From positions 186,001 to 250,000 of the forward strand of contig NZ_FNNQ01000003.1 in the NCBI RefSeq assembly GCF_900106775.1: 64,000 nucleotides of DNA. The letters are read 5' to 3'. The translations under genes were made by a program, and so were the position numbers. Positions 8,115-17,133 of the stretch are shown here, one piece after another; positions within the stretch are counted from its first letter, which is position 1; every line of letters starts with the position of its first letter. The notes under the pieces are model-generated. The model saw only the letters and a list, made by a program, of their open reading frames with translations. It made no database searches and was not told the DNA's origin. This DNA is from Marininema mesophilum. GTDB taxonomy: Bacteria; Bacillota; Bacilli; Thermoactinomycetales; DSM-45169.

Positions 8115-10100
8115 ATGGCAGAGCCTATTTTTCGCATGGTATCCGAATATACACCCCAGGGAGACCAACCAAGGGCGATTCAACAATTGACGGAGGGTCT
8201 TCGTCAGGGGAAGAAACATCAAGTATTGCTCGGGGCTACTGGAACCGGTAAAACCTTTACCATCGCCCATACAATTGCAAAGGAAGGAAGACCTACTCTC
8301 GTCATGGCTCCCAATAAAACCCTAGCAGCTCAACTTTGTGGTGAGTTGAAGGAGCTTTTTCCTGATCATGCCGTTGAGTATTTTGTTAGTTACTATGACT
8401 ACTATCAACCGGAAGCTTATGTACCGCAAACGGATACCTATATCGAGAAAGATGCTTCAATCAATGATGAAATCGATAAATTACGCCATTCCGCTACCTC
8501 TTCACTCTTAGAGCGGAAGGATGTCATCATCGTAGCGAGTGTTTCTTGTATCTATGGCCTGGGTTCACCGGATGAGTACCGCGAACAGGTCGTCTCTCTG
8601 CGTAACGGAATGGAGAGGGATCGGAACACGGTCTTACGGGATCTAGTCGATATTCAATATGAACGAAACGATATGAACTTTGTACGGGGTACTTTTCGGG
8701 TAAAGGGAGATGTCGTAGAAATCTTCCCGGTATCTCGCTCCGAACAAGCGGTACGGGTGGAGTTTTTTGGTGACGAGATAGAACGAATTCGTGAGATTGA
8801 TGTATTGACGGGGGAAATTCTTGGCGATCGGGAGCATATCGCCATTTTCCCTGCCTCCCACTATGTGACCCGTGAATCGGTGATGCGTCGTGCATTGAAG
8901 GATATCGAGGCGGAGTTAGATGAGCGGCTGGCCGAGCTAAAGTCCCAAGATAAGTTACTAGAGGCCCAGCGCTTAGAACAACGGACCCGCTACGATATGG
9001 AGATGATGAGGGAGGTAGGTTTTTGTTCGGGTATTGAAAACTATTCTCGTCACTTAGTAGGTAAAAAAGCAGGAGACACCCCCTATACCCTTCTTCATTA
9101 TTTTCCCGATGACTTTCTGATTGTGATCGATGAATCCCATGTATCCGTGCCACAGATCGGTGCGATGTATAAAGGGGATCGGGCTCGTAAAGAGATGCTA
9201 GTAGAGCATGGCTTTCGACTCCCTTCAGCGATGGATAATCGCCCTCTTCAATTTAATGAGTTTGAAGAGCGAATGCATCAAGTGATCTATGTATCGGCAA
9301 CTCCAGGAAACTATGAGCTGGAACGCACTCCAGAGATGGTTGAACAGATTATTCGGCCGACAGGTTTGTTGGATCCACAGATTCATGTCCGACCGATTAA
9401 AGGACAGATCGATGATTTGATTGGGAAGATACAAACTCGTTTAACGCGGAATGAGCGTGTCCTAGTAACCACGTTGACCAAAAAGATGGCTGAGGATTTA
9501 ACCGACTACTTAAAGGAAGTCGGGATCAAGGTGCGGTATCTTCATTCGGATATTAAAACGATTGAACGGATGCAAATTCTTCGTAGCTTACGCTTAGGTG
9601 AATTTGATGTTTTAGTAGGAATTAATCTGTTGCGAGAAGGGCTCGATTTGCCGGAAGTATCCCTTGTTGCCATTTTGGATGCAGACAAAGAGGGCTTTCT
9701 TCGGGCAGAACGCTCCTTGATTCAGACCATTGGTCGAGCGGCCCGTAATGCCAATGGAGAAGTGGTCATGTATGCGGATAAAATTACAGACTCGATGCGT
9801 CGTGCGATTGATGAAACCGAACGCCGTAGGGAGAAACAGATTGCTCATAATAAACAGCACAATATTACTCCTCAAACCGTAAGGAAGGCTGTCCGTGAGG
9901 TCATTGAGGCGACCAAGGTTGCAGAGAATGGCGCTACGTATCAGGTAGTACCTAATACGGCTAAAATGAGCAAAAGGGATCGTCAGCAGATGATCCTGCG
10001 GATGGAAAAAGAGATGAAAACAGCGGCGAAGGAATTGAATTTTGAACGAGCAGCGGAGTTGCGTGATATGATTCTTGAACTGAAAGCGGAGGGAGCGTAA
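8115..10100 (+). CDS. uvrB: Excinuclease ABC subunit B
   Basis: DNA-damage verification helicase of nucleotide excision repair. UvrA loads it on a lesion and UvrC then makes the incisions. At 661 residues it is full length. Walker A GATGTGKT lies near 40-47, the damage-probing beta-hairpin YYDYYQPEAYVPQTD near 93-107, helicase motif VI QTIGRAARN in the second half, and a UVR domain that binds UvrC covers the last ~35 residues (MKTAAKELNFERAAELRD). ATG behind GAGGTGAT. It shares an SOS-regulated transcript with uvrA, three nucleotides downstream. Confidence 0.98.
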   Translation: MAEPIFRMVSEYTPQGDQPRAIQQLTEGLRQGKKHQVLLGATGTGKTFTIAHTIAKEGRPTLVMAPNKTLAAQLCGELKELFPDHAVEYFVSYYDYYQPEAYVPQTDTYIEKDASINDEIDKLRHSATSSLLERKDVIIVASVSCIYGLGSPDEYREQVVSLRNGMERDRNTVLRDLVDIQYERNDMNFVRGTFRVKGDVVEIFPVSRSEQAVRVEFFGDEIERIREIDVLTGEILGDREHIAIFPASHYVTRESVMRRALKDIEAELDERLAELKSQDKLLEAQRLEQRTRYDMEMMREVGFCSGIENYSRHLVGKKAGDTPYTLLHYFPDDFLIVIDESHVSVPQIGAMYKGDRARKEMLVEHGFRLPSAMDNRPLQFNEFEERMHQVIYVSATPGNYELERTPEMVEQIIRPTGLLDPQIHVRPIKGQIDDLIGKIQTRLTRNERVLVTTLTKKMAEDLTDYLKEVGIKVRYLHSDIKTIERMQILRSLRLGEFDVLVGINLLREGLDLPEVSLVAILDADKEGFLRAERSLIQTIGRAARNANGEVVMYADKITDSMRRAIDETERRREKQIAHNKQHNITPQTVRKAVREVIEATKVAENGATYQVVPNTAKMSKRDRQQMILRMEKEMKTAAKELNFERAAELRDMILELKAEGA

Positions 10101-10103
10101 AGA

Positions 10104-12974
10104 GTGACCCAGGAAAATATCGTCATTCGCGGGGCGCGTGTTCACAACTTAAAGGATGTGGATGTTACAATCCCTCGTGACCAACTTGTCGTTTTAACCG
10201 GCCTTTCCGGGTCGGGCAAATCATCCCTTGCCTTTGATACGATCTATGCCGAAGGGCAACGGCGTTATGTAGAATCCCTTTCTGCCTATGCTCGTCAATT
10301 TCTCGGTCAGATGGATAAGCCGGACGTGGATTCCATCGATGGATTGTCGCCGGCGATTTCCATTGATCAGAAGACAACAAGCAAAAATCCCCGGTCTACT
10401 GTAGGGACAGTGACGGAAATTTATGATTATCTCCGTCTTCTCTATGCCCGAGTCGGTCGTGCTTACTGTCCAGAACATGGGATTGAAATTAGTTCCCAGA
10501 CGGTACAACAGATGACAGACCACGTATTGGAACTCCCCGAACGGAGCCGGATTCAAGTGCTGGCTCCAATGGTTAGCGGACGAAAAGGGGAACATGTGAA
10601 ACTGTTGGAGGAGATCAGGAAACAAGGTTTCGTCCGTGTTCGTATCGATGGTGAAGTGATGGATTTATCGGATGAGATTCAACTGGAGAAGAATAAAAAA
10701 CATTCTATTGAAGTGGTCGTCGATCGGATCGTTGTAAAGGAAGGAATCGACACACGTTTGACCGACTCCATGGAAACAGCTCTCCAATTGGCAGCGGGAA
10801 AAGTGATTGTCGATGTGATCGATGGGGAAGAGATGCTTTTCAGCCAAAATCTGGCTTGCCCTGAATGTGGATTTTCGATGGACGAACTTTCGCCACGAAT
10901 GTTCTCATTTAATAGCCCTTTCGGTGCTTGTCCTACCTGTGATGGATTGGGAAGTCGAATGGAGGTAGATCCACAACTCATCATCCCCAATTGGAGCAAA
11001 AGTTTAAATGATGGGGCGATTGAGGCCTGGCAGGGAAGATCGAGTACCTACTACCCTCAGTTACTTGAATCTGCCTGTCGTTACTATGAGATCGATATGG
11101 GTGTGCCGATTCAGGATCTACCCAAAAAACAATTGGACATTCTCCTCAAGGGAACAGGGGAGCGGATCCCCTTTCGTTATGATTCGGACATGGGTGTGAG
11201 GGAAGTAAACATCCGGTTTGAAGGCGTGCTTAAAAACCTAGAACGTCGCTTTCGCGAGACCGGATCCGATGCTGTCCGAGAACAGATCGAAGGCTATATG
11301 AGCAAAAAAGCTTGTCCAACCTGCAAAGGGGCACGGTTACGGATAGAGACGCTTTCTGTATTGGTCGGTGGGAAAACAATTGCATATGTAACTTCCCTTT
11401 CGATTCAAGAAGCGATGGATTTCTTTGACTCCTTGGAGCTGACAGAGAAGGAGTTAACGATTGGTCGCCAGATTCTAAAAGAGATTAATGGCCGTTTGGG
11501 CTTTTTGATCAATGTAGGGCTTAACTACCTTACTTTGAATCGGGCGGCAGGTACACTCTCCGGTGGGGAAGCCCAGCGCATTCGTCTGGCAACTCAGATT
11601 GGTTCCAAATTGATGGGAGTCCTCTATATCCTGGATGAACCAAGCATCGGACTTCATCAGCGGGATAACTCTCGTCTCATTCAAACCCTGGAACAGATGC
11701 GGGATCTAGGGAACACCCTAATCGTTGTTGAACATGATGAAGATACGATGATGGCGGCGAATTATATCATCGATGTGGGTCCTGGGGCAGGTACTCATGG
11801 CGGGGAAATTATAGCTAGCGGTACGCCAGAAGAAGTGATGGAGTTGGAGCATTCCCTGACTGGTGAGTATCTATCAGGGAGAAAATTTATCCCTCTCCCC
11901 GTTGAAAGAAGGGAGCCCAATGGCAACTGGATAGAGATTAAAGGAGCAAAAGAGAACAATCTACGCAATGTAAATGCCAAGATCCCCTTGGGTGTATTTA
12001 CCTGCGTTACAGGAGTGTCTGGCTCAGGGAAAAGTACCTTGATCAATGAGATCCTGCTGAAATCTTTAAGTAGGGAATTGCACCGGGCTAAGGCTGTTCC
12101 AGGAGTTCATCAAGAGATTACAGGCTTGTCCTATTTGGATAAAGTGATCGCTATTGATCAGTCACCGATTGGTCGTACGCCCCGGTCCAACCCTGCTACC
12201 TACACCAGTCTCTTTGATGATGTACGGGATGTATTTGCTGCTACCCAAGAAGCAAAGGTACGTGGCTATAAAAAGGGACGTTTCTCTTTTAATGTGAAGG
12301 GGGGGCGATGTGAGGCTTGTCGTGGGGACGGGATTATCAAGATCGAGATGCACTTTTTACCCGATGTTTATGTACCTTGTGAGGAATGTAAAGGCAAACG
12401 ATACAATCGTGACACCCTTGAAGTGAGGTATAAAGGAAAAAACATCTCCGATGTATTGGATATGCGTGTAGAAGAAGCATGTGAGTTCTTTAAAAATATC
12501 CCGCGCATTCAACGGAAGGTACAGACTCTGTATGATGTGGGTCTGGGTTACGTTAAACTGGGTCAACCTGCTACTACGTTATCGGGTGGGGAGGCACAGC
12601 GAGTAAAATTAGCATCAGAGCTTTATAAGCGATCCAATGGTCGTACCTTGTATGTTCTGGATGAGCCCACTACAGGACTTCATGTAGACGATATCTCCCG
12701 CCTCCTCAAAGTTCTCCAGCGCTTAGTAGAAAATGGTGATTCGGTATTGGTAATCGAGCATAATTTGGATGTGATTAAAACTGCCGATTATCTTATCGAC
12801 TTAGGCCCTGAAGGTGGAACAGGTGGAGGGACGATTGTCGCTGCCGGTACCCCTGAGGAAGTAGTCGAGATAGAAGCTTCTTATACGGGTCAATATTTAA
12901 AACCCGTATTGGTGCGGGATCGAGAGCGGATGGAGACCTACTATGATGAATTATCTGCACAGGTGTCAGGTTGA
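10104..12974 (+). CDS. uvrA: Excinuclease ABC subunit A
   Basis: Dimeric ABC-type ATPase that scans DNA for lesions and hands them to UvrB. The 956 residues contain two nucleotide-binding halves: Walker A GLSGSGKSS near 33-41 and GVSGSGKST near 637-645, with LSGGEAQR signatures in each half. CxxC zinc modules (CPECG/CPTCDG, CPTCKG, CEACRGDG/CEECKG) are intact. GTG start three bases after the uvrB stop, with the ribosome-binding site GGAGGG inside the end of uvrB, implying translational coupling. Confidence 0.98.
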   Translation: MTQENIVIRGARVHNLKDVDVTIPRDQLVVLTGLSGSGKSSLAFDTIYAEGQRRYVESLSAYARQFLGQMDKPDVDSIDGLSPAISIDQKTTSKNPRSTVGTVTEIYDYLRLLYARVGRAYCPEHGIEISSQTVQQMTDHVLELPERSRIQVLAPMVSGRKGEHVKLLEEIRKQGFVRVRIDGEVMDLSDEIQLEKNKKHSIEVVVDRIVVKEGIDTRLTDSMETALQLAAGKVIVDVIDGEEMLFSQNLACPECGFSMDELSPRMFSFNSPFGACPTCDGLGSRMEVDPQLIIPNWSKSLNDGAIEAWQGRSSTYYPQLLESACRYYEIDMGVPIQDLPKKQLDILLKGTGERIPFRYDSDMGVREVNIRFEGVLKNLERRFRETGSDAVREQIEGYMSKKACPTCKGARLRIETLSVLVGGKTIAYVTSLSIQEAMDFFDSLELTEKELTIGRQILKEINGRLGFLINVGLNYLTLNRAAGTLSGGEAQRIRLATQIGSKLMGVLYILDEPSIGLHQRDNSRLIQTLEQMRDLGNTLIVVEHDEDTMMAANYIIDVGPGAGTHGGEIIASGTPEEVMELEHSLTGEYLSGRKFIPLPVERREPNGNWIEIKGAKENNLRNVNAKIPLGVFTCVTGVSGSGKSTLINEILLKSLSRELHRAKAVPGVHQEITGLSYLDKVIAIDQSPIGRTPRSNPATYTSLFDDVRDVFAATQEAKVRGYKKGRFSFNVKGGRCEACRGDGIIKIEMHFLPDVYVPCEECKGKRYNRDTLEVRYKGKNISDVLDMRVEEACEFFKNIPRIQRKVQTLYDVGLGYVKLGQPATTLSGGEAQRVKLASELYKRSNGRTLYVLDEPTTGLHVDDISRLLKVLQRLVENGDSVLVIEHNLDVIKTADYLIDLGPEGGTGGGTIVAAGTPEEVVEIEASYTGQYLKPVLVRDRERMETYYDELSAQVSG

Positions 12975-12981
12975 TTGTTGT

Positions 12982-13016
12982 AGAGCAAATTCTATTGGGA
13001 TTTGCTCTTTTTGTTG
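12982..13016 (+). terminator. Terminator after uvrBA
   Basis: AGAGCAAAT and ATTTGCTCT arms followed by TTTTTG, starting 8 nt after the uvrA stop. Confidence 0.9.
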
Positions 13017-13312
13017 TTTAATCTTCACTGGAATAGGGGATATATAAAGAGTATATATATGGGGTCTGTGGTCTATCTTAGGAGAAAAATGGTTTTGGGT
13101 ATAAAGGGTTCTTTTTTCTTGCCTGTTACCCCTTGTTTGCACCTTTATCTATAAATGGGACGGGTATGGACCTAACTAACGATATATATGGGTTGTGACG
13201 AACCTGTTGATTGATGGTTTAGGTTGTTGACTTGGCAGTATAGGAGAAGAGGATTGATCATAGGTTGAAATGATGATAGGCCATTCTGAATAGCATAAAA
13301 GGAGAGCTGGCA
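13017..13312 (+). other. AT-rich gene-free region
   Basis: About 300 nt with alternating TA tracts (around 13040-13062 and 13181-13192). No convincing coding frame. It presumably contains the promoter of the DUF302 gene, but I could not place one with a good -35 and -10. Confidence 0.4.
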
Positions 13313-13705
13313 ATGTACGAATATACGATAGAAACTGCTGATTATGTCGATGATGCGATCCGTTCATTGGAACAGGCCCTTTCCAATCATGATTTTAGTG
13401 TGCTATGGAAATTGGATATCCCAACAAAGTTGATGGAGTATGGCATTGCCTTGAAGCAAGATTTTCGAATTCTTGAAGTGTGTAATCCCGATGTGGCTAA
13501 AAAAGTGCTCAGCCGTAATCAAAAGGGTGGTCATTTTTTGCCTTGTAAAATGGTTGTTTATCGAAGTGAAGAAACATTAAAGACCCACATTGGATTAACA
13601 CGGCCAACGGTTTTGCTAGGGATGACGGAAGATGATGATTTGCGTCAGATCGCAGAAGAGGTTGAGGCGGAGTTGATTCAAATCATGAACGAGGCTAAAC
13701 GTTGA
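13313..13705 (+). CDS. DUF302-family protein
   Basis: 130-residue cytoplasmic protein without signal or membrane segment. The pattern (DDAIRSLEQALSNHDFSVLWKLDIPTKL, then FRILEVCNPDVAKKVL, FLPCKMVVYR) fits the DUF302 fold, a small alpha/beta dimer found widely in bacteria with no established biochemical role. ATG behind AAAGGAGAG. It stands alone between two terminators, so it is monocistronic. Confidence 0.8.
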   Translation: MYEYTIETADYVDDAIRSLEQALSNHDFSVLWKLDIPTKLMEYGIALKQDFRILEVCNPDVAKKVLSRNQKGGHFLPCKMVVYRSEETLKTHIGLTRPTVLLGMTEDDDLRQIAEEVEAELIQIMNEAKR

Positions 13706-13769
13706 GGAAATGGAAGACGCCTCTACTTATGAATAGTTAATTCCTGTAGATGTACTTATCCATACTGGT

Positions 13770-13801
13770 AGCCCCCTTTCTATAAAGGTAGGGGGCTTTT
13801 A
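13770..13801 (+). terminator. Terminator after the DUF302 gene
   Basis: AGCCCCCT and AGGGGGCT arms followed by TTTATT. Confidence 0.9.
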
Positions 13802-14133
13802 TTAATTATTAACGAGTATGTTTCCTGGATTAGAGAGTTGGCACTTTCTTATCCAGGAATTTATTTACGACAATAAATTGGATCGGTTATTCACGATCTC
13901 TATTTCATCAAAGTCAGTATCCCTTTACAAGTAATCCTTTTTGAAAGTGAATGATGGTCGCACTGATATTTTCTCCTAGGATTAAGGAGGTTTACCTTCT
14001 TTAGTATTTATTATAATATTAACTATAGGAATCGGACTTTATTCGATGATAAATAAGTAAATATTAATGACACATTAAAAATTAATAATTATACTTCTCT
14101 AAGTATTATATATTTGTTAAGAGGAGAGATACC
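13802..14133 (+). other. AT-rich gene-free region with an inverted repeat and a -10 box
   Basis: About 330 nt. TTCCTGGAT at 13822-13830 and ATCCAGGAA at 13851-13859 form a stem followed by a T-rich stretch, possibly a backup terminator. TATAAT at 14012-14017 may be the -10 of the next gene. No coding frame seen. Confidence 0.4.
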
Positions 14134-14427
14134 GTGGTTAAGGTTGGACTATTCTTGCGCCTCGAAGCAAAACCGGGAAAAGAAGAATTGGAGAAATTTC
14201 TACTGGGTGCACATTCATTAATTGAAGAAGAGACAGAGACAGCAGCATGGTTTTTCTTTCGCTTAGGACTATCCACATATGGATTATTTGATGCATTCCC
14301 CAGTGAATCCGGCCGGGAAGCACATTTATCTGGTAAAGTTTCTAAAGCTTTTCTTGCCCATGCCCCGGATCTTTTATCTGAACCTCCTACGACTGAAAAT
14401 ATAGATATCTTGGCTGCAAAACTTTAG
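14134..14427 (+). CDS. Antibiotic biosynthesis monooxygenase-domain protein
   Basis: 97 residues with GTG start behind AGAGGAGAG. The layout fits the ABM ferredoxin-like fold of YgiN-type proteins: a first strand VKVGLFLRLEAKPGKEELEKFL, a middle strand AWFFFRLG, a Phe-Asp-x-Phe motif (LFDAFPSESGREAHL), and a final TTENIDILAAKL. Family members act as small cofactor-free monooxygenases or haem-related enzymes, but many have no known substrate. It is a single-gene unit with its own terminator. Confidence 0.8.
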   Translation: MVKVGLFLRLEAKPGKEELEKFLLGAHSLIEEETETAAWFFFRLGLSTYGLFDAFPSESGREAHLSGKVSKAFLAHAPDLLSEPPTTENIDILAAKL

Positions 14428-14456
14428 AAAAATATTTAGGTCGAGAGGTCGAGTTC

Positions 14457-14482
14457 AACACCCCTGTAACGGGGTGTTTTTT
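14457..14482 (+). terminator. Terminator after the ABM gene
   Basis: AACACCCC and GGGGTGTT arms followed by TTTTTT. Confidence 0.9.
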
Positions 14483-14617
14483 GTAAGGGGTGACCTATGC
14501 CACTCAGTCCCTGCTAATGAATCTACCTTAGAAAATGACGAATACAGCCCACCAGAGGATGCTCAGTTCATGGAGATACGAAAGTTTCAATTGACTGAGA
14601 TCGCTCCAGCCGATCTG

Positions 14618-14986
14618 TTATAATCGACCACCCATTCCTTCTAATAATTGTTCAGCCTCCTCTGCCCGTGTTTCATCTACAATCACGGTTAGAGAAAGGT
14701 CTTCTGCCCCCCACTCAGCACAACCATCCGACATACCGTTCGCCTTGGTATCGGTAGAACGGAGTATATTGGCATCGTAACTACTATCAGTGGTAGATCC
14801 CATCTGCAAGGAAGGTCCGATAAGAGGATCTGCAACGGTGAAAGCAAGGCTACCTATTTCAGCGGTAAGATCTGGGTTAAAACGAGAAAGGGTCACCTCG
14901 TCAAAACCATGCTCCTTTAATTTATGTACAGCTTCAATGGCTCGTTGTTCAGTACGGAAAAAGGCGAAAATTGTTCGTTCAGCCAT
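14618..14986 (-). CDS. Small uncharacterised protein, possibly a YflT-type stress protein
   Basis: 122 residues, translated from the ATG at 14986 behind AAAGGAGGGG; the frame extends further upstream into gnd, but this ribosome-binding site decides the start. The N-terminus (TIFAFFRTEQRAIEAVHKLKE) resembles the general-stress YflT fold, in which a strand is followed by a helix that pairs residues with a target. The middle (GSTTDSSYDANILRS) is polar, and the end (LSLTVIVDETRAEEAEQLL) is a second strand-helix unit. It lies 13 nt after gnd and is surely co-transcribed with it. The function is unknown; the YflT link is weak. Confidence 0.7.
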   Translation of the reverse strand: MAERTIFAFFRTEQRAIEAVHKLKEHGFDEVTLSRFNPDLTAEIGSLAFTVADPLIGPSLQMGSTTDSSYDANILRSTDTKANGMSDGCAEWGAEDLSLTVIVDETRAEEAEQLLEGMGGRL

Positions 14987-14999
14987 CAAGTCCCCTCCT

Positions 15000-15899
15000 T
15001 TATTCATTTTTTTGTACAGAATGGCCGCCAAATTCATTTCGTAAAGCGGCAACGACTTTTCCTTGAAAGGTATCTCCCTCGAGGGAGCGATAACGCATCA
15101 TAAGAGAGAGGGTGATGATGGGAGTGACTGCTTTCACGTCGAGGGCTGCCAGAGTTGTCCACAATCCTTCTCCAGAGGATTGCATCACTCCACGGATATC
15201 TGCAAGTTTGGGGTCCTTGGAAAATGCGGAGGTTGTCAACTCCATTAACCAGCTACGAATGACCGATCCATTGGACCAGACTCGGGCCACTTGTTCGTAG
15301 TCAAAGGAGAATTCACTCTTATCGAGTATTTCAAATCCCTCCGCAATCGCTTGCATCATCCCATATTCGATGCCATTGTGGATCATTTTAAGAAAATGTC
15401 CGCTACCACTTTCCCCTGCATAGTAATAACCGTCAATAACTGCGAGATCTTGAAAGAGAGGTTCAAGGCGTCGGAAGGTGGCTGCATCACCGCCAACCAT
15501 AAAACAAGCTCCCTTGCGTGCGCCTGAGACACCACCGGAGGTACCGACATCCATAAAATGAATGCCACCTTCTGATAGACGCTTTCCCCGATCGATTGAT
15601 TCACGATAATGGGAATTACCTCCGTCTATAATAATATCTCCCGGCTCTAATAAAGAGAGGAGAGTATGGATGACTTTCTCAGTAAGATCCCCTGCGGGAA
15701 CCATGGTCCATATGATACGAGGAGGATGAAGAGAGGCGACTAATTCTTCGATGGAGGTTGTAGGTGTGGCCCCGGATTTACTCACCATGTTTATTGCGGA
15801 GACGTTGATATCATACGCACTTACTTGATGGCCATGGTCCAATAAATTTAGAGCAAGGCTTGCTCCCATCTTACCTAAGCCAATCATCCCAATCTGCAT
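15000..15899 (-). CDS. 6-phosphogluconate dehydrogenase, short form (YqeC/GndA-like)
   Basis: Oxidatively decarboxylates 6-phosphogluconate in the pentose-phosphate pathway. It has the Rossmann motif GLGKMG near the N-terminus, substrate loop DGGNSHYRES, signature FMDVGTSGGVSGARKGACFMVGG and catalytic KMIHNGIEYG. At 299 residues it belongs to the short class resembling B. subtilis YqeC, not the ~470-residue Gnd. The start is set at the ATG at 15899 because AAAGGAGAG is well spaced from it; a GTG nine bases upstream touches that site. First gene of a two-gene minus-strand unit. Confidence 0.9.
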   Translation of the reverse strand: MQIGMIGLGKMGASLALNLLDHGHQVSAYDINVSAINMVSKSGATPTTSIEELVASLHPPRIIWTMVPAGDLTEKVIHTLLSLLEPGDIIIDGGNSHYRESIDRGKRLSEGGIHFMDVGTSGGVSGARKGACFMVGGDAATFRRLEPLFQDLAVIDGYYYAGESGSGHFLKMIHNGIEYGMMQAIAEGFEILDKSEFSFDYEQVARVWSNGSVIRSWLMELTTSAFSKDPKLADIRGVMQSSGEGLWTTLAALDVKAVTPIITLSLMMRYRSLEGDTFQGKVVAALRNEFGGHSVQKNE

Positions 15900-16216
15900 C
15901 CCGCTCACTCTCCTTTAGAATTAGTATGGGGTTCACCTATGGTATCTCATACGAGAGAATTTGATGTATTGTAAATGTCTTTGTGGATATTTGTAATGAT
16001 AAGGTGCAGATGGGTGTTCTATCGTGTATCTGTTATGTGGGATGGAGTAGTTTGCGGTGATATCTACTAAATAACCCTTTATATGGATGGTGAACTAGCC
16101 AATGCTAAAGAGGGGTATGTCTGTGGATAGTATATGATGGAAAAGAGAAAAGGAAAGACATGAAAGGTATTTAAAGCGGGTAATATAGAGAGGTAAGTAA
16201 GAGAAAGGGTGATTTG
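15900..16216. other. Divergent intergenic region between gnd and yvlD-like gene
   Basis: About 315 nt between divergent genes. No coding frame with a ribosome-binding site, and no unmistakable promoter pair on either strand. Confidence 0.4.
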
Positions 16217-16564
16217 ATGGGGTGGATCGTTAAATTATTATTAAACGGTCTAGCTGTAGTCATTGTGGCAAACGTAATCCCAGGAATTTATGTGCAAGGC
16301 TTTTTAACTGCTCTGTTGGTGGCCTTGGTACTCGGATTTGTGAATACGTTTATCCGGCCGATTCTCGTTTTTCTAACACTGCCAATCTCTTTTTTTACGT
16401 TAGGATTATTTATTTTTATTCTAAATGCCGTGTTATTCAAGTTGACGAGTATGTTTATTCCAGGATTCGAAGTGTATACTTTCTGGGCGGCACTACTTGG
16501 TTCCATTGTGATTAGTATCGTTTCCTGGTTACTTAATGGCATATGGCGTGGATTGCGCAACTAA
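16217..16564 (+). CDS. yvlD: YvlD-like membrane protein (phage-holin family IV/DUF360)
   Basis: 115 residues with four hydrophobic helices covering almost the whole chain, and the conserved NTFIRPILVFLTLPISFFTLGLF stretch (about residues 44-66) that defines this family. yvlD precedes hprK in B. subtilis, matching the position here. The role is unknown; members are linked to envelope stress in Bacillus. ATG at 16217, behind AGAAAGGGTGAT. Followed by its own terminator. Confidence 0.85.
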   Translation: MGWIVKLLLNGLAVVIVANVIPGIYVQGFLTALLVALVLGFVNTFIRPILVFLTLPISFFTLGLFIFILNAVLFKLTSMFIPGFEVYTFWAALLGSIVISIVSWLLNGIWRGLRN

Positions 16565-16575
16565 AAAGAACTATA

Positions 16576-16608
16576 AAAGACCGTACCAAATGGTGCGGTC
16601 TTTGTGTT
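16576..16608 (+). terminator. Terminator after the yvlD-like gene
   Basis: AAAGACCGTACCA and TGGTGCGGTCTTT arms (one G-U pair), then GTGTT. Confidence 0.8.
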
Positions 16609-16661
16609 ACAAATAAGGTAACTACTTAACAGCAATAAATACCAAACCATCAAAAGGAAGG

Positions 16662-17069
16662 ATGATGGGAGTGAGTGTCCCATGGCCTATATTGGTAAAG
16701 GGTGTACTTCTTGTTGGTGGGAAGGTGCTATTATTAAGGAATGAACGCGGGGAATTAGAGCTTCCTGGAGGAAGATTAGAAATAGGGGAGAGTCCAGAGA
16801 AATGCCTGCTTCGGAAAATACATGGGGAAACACAGTTGTCCTGTGTGATATCCACCCCGCCTGTGGATGCTTGGGTTTTTGAAGGGTTACCTGGTAGAGA
16901 GGTATTTATCGTTACCTATCATTGTAAATGCTTTGATTTATCCTTGTTACGAGTGAGTGATGAGCATCAGGAATATTCGTTGATATCCCTTGGTGAACTG
17001 GACCGAAAGGACTTACCTGAAGGTTATCGGAGGGGAATTTTGCGCGCTGCTAAATTGGAGACGGGCTAG
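16662..17069 (+). CDS. Nudix-fold protein with a degenerate Nudix box
   Basis: About 135 residues. The fold pattern is that of a Nudix hydrolase: a leading strand VKGVLLVGGKVLLLRN, then LELPGGRLEIGESPEKCLL. The catalytic helix, however, reads RKIHGETQL where active enzymes have RE-x-x-EE-x-G, so several metal-binding glutamates are absent. It may bind a nucleotide without hydrolysing it, or be decaying. Possible starts at 16662, 16665 and GTG 16671 all follow AAAAGGAAGG; I list the first. It lies 64 nt upstream of the ABC ATPase gene, likely in the same transcript. Confidence 0.75.
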   Translation: MMGVSVPWPILVKGVLLVGGKVLLLRNERGELELPGGRLEIGESPEKCLLRKIHGETQLSCVISTPPVDAWVFEGLPGREVFIVTYHCKCFDLSLLRVSDEHQEYSLISLGELDRKDLPEGYRRGILRAAKLETG

Positions 17070-17082
17070 TTGGCTGCTGTTA

Positions 17083-17126
17083 AAACCCCTTTTCGTTACA
17101 ATGACACTAGGGGCGGAAAGGGGTTT
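17083..17126 (+). promoter_or_regulatory. Hairpin covering the ribosome-binding site of the ABC ATPase gene
   Basis: AAACCCCTTTTCG (17083-17095) pairs with CGGAAAGGGGTTT (17114-17126), 13 bp with one G-U. The 3' arm contains the Shine-Dalgarno stretch GGAAAGGGG, 10 nt before the ATG at 17134. There is no T-run, so translational masking is a better reading than termination. Confidence 0.65.
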
Positions 17127-17133
17127 CGCAACC

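Noticed and set aside
8527..9153. Long antisense frame (208 codons) inside uvrB
   Set aside because: Shadow of uvrB codon usage; no ribosome-binding site; Ser/Pro/Arg/His-rich sequence without domain character.
9612..10145. Antisense frame of 177 codons over uvrB-uvrA
   Set aside because: Crosses the intergenic junction of two certain genes on the other strand and has no translation signal.
13036..13063. TA-rich tract considered as an origin-like or attachment site
   Set aside because: No DnaA boxes, iterons or flanking repeats; ordinary intergenic AT-richness.
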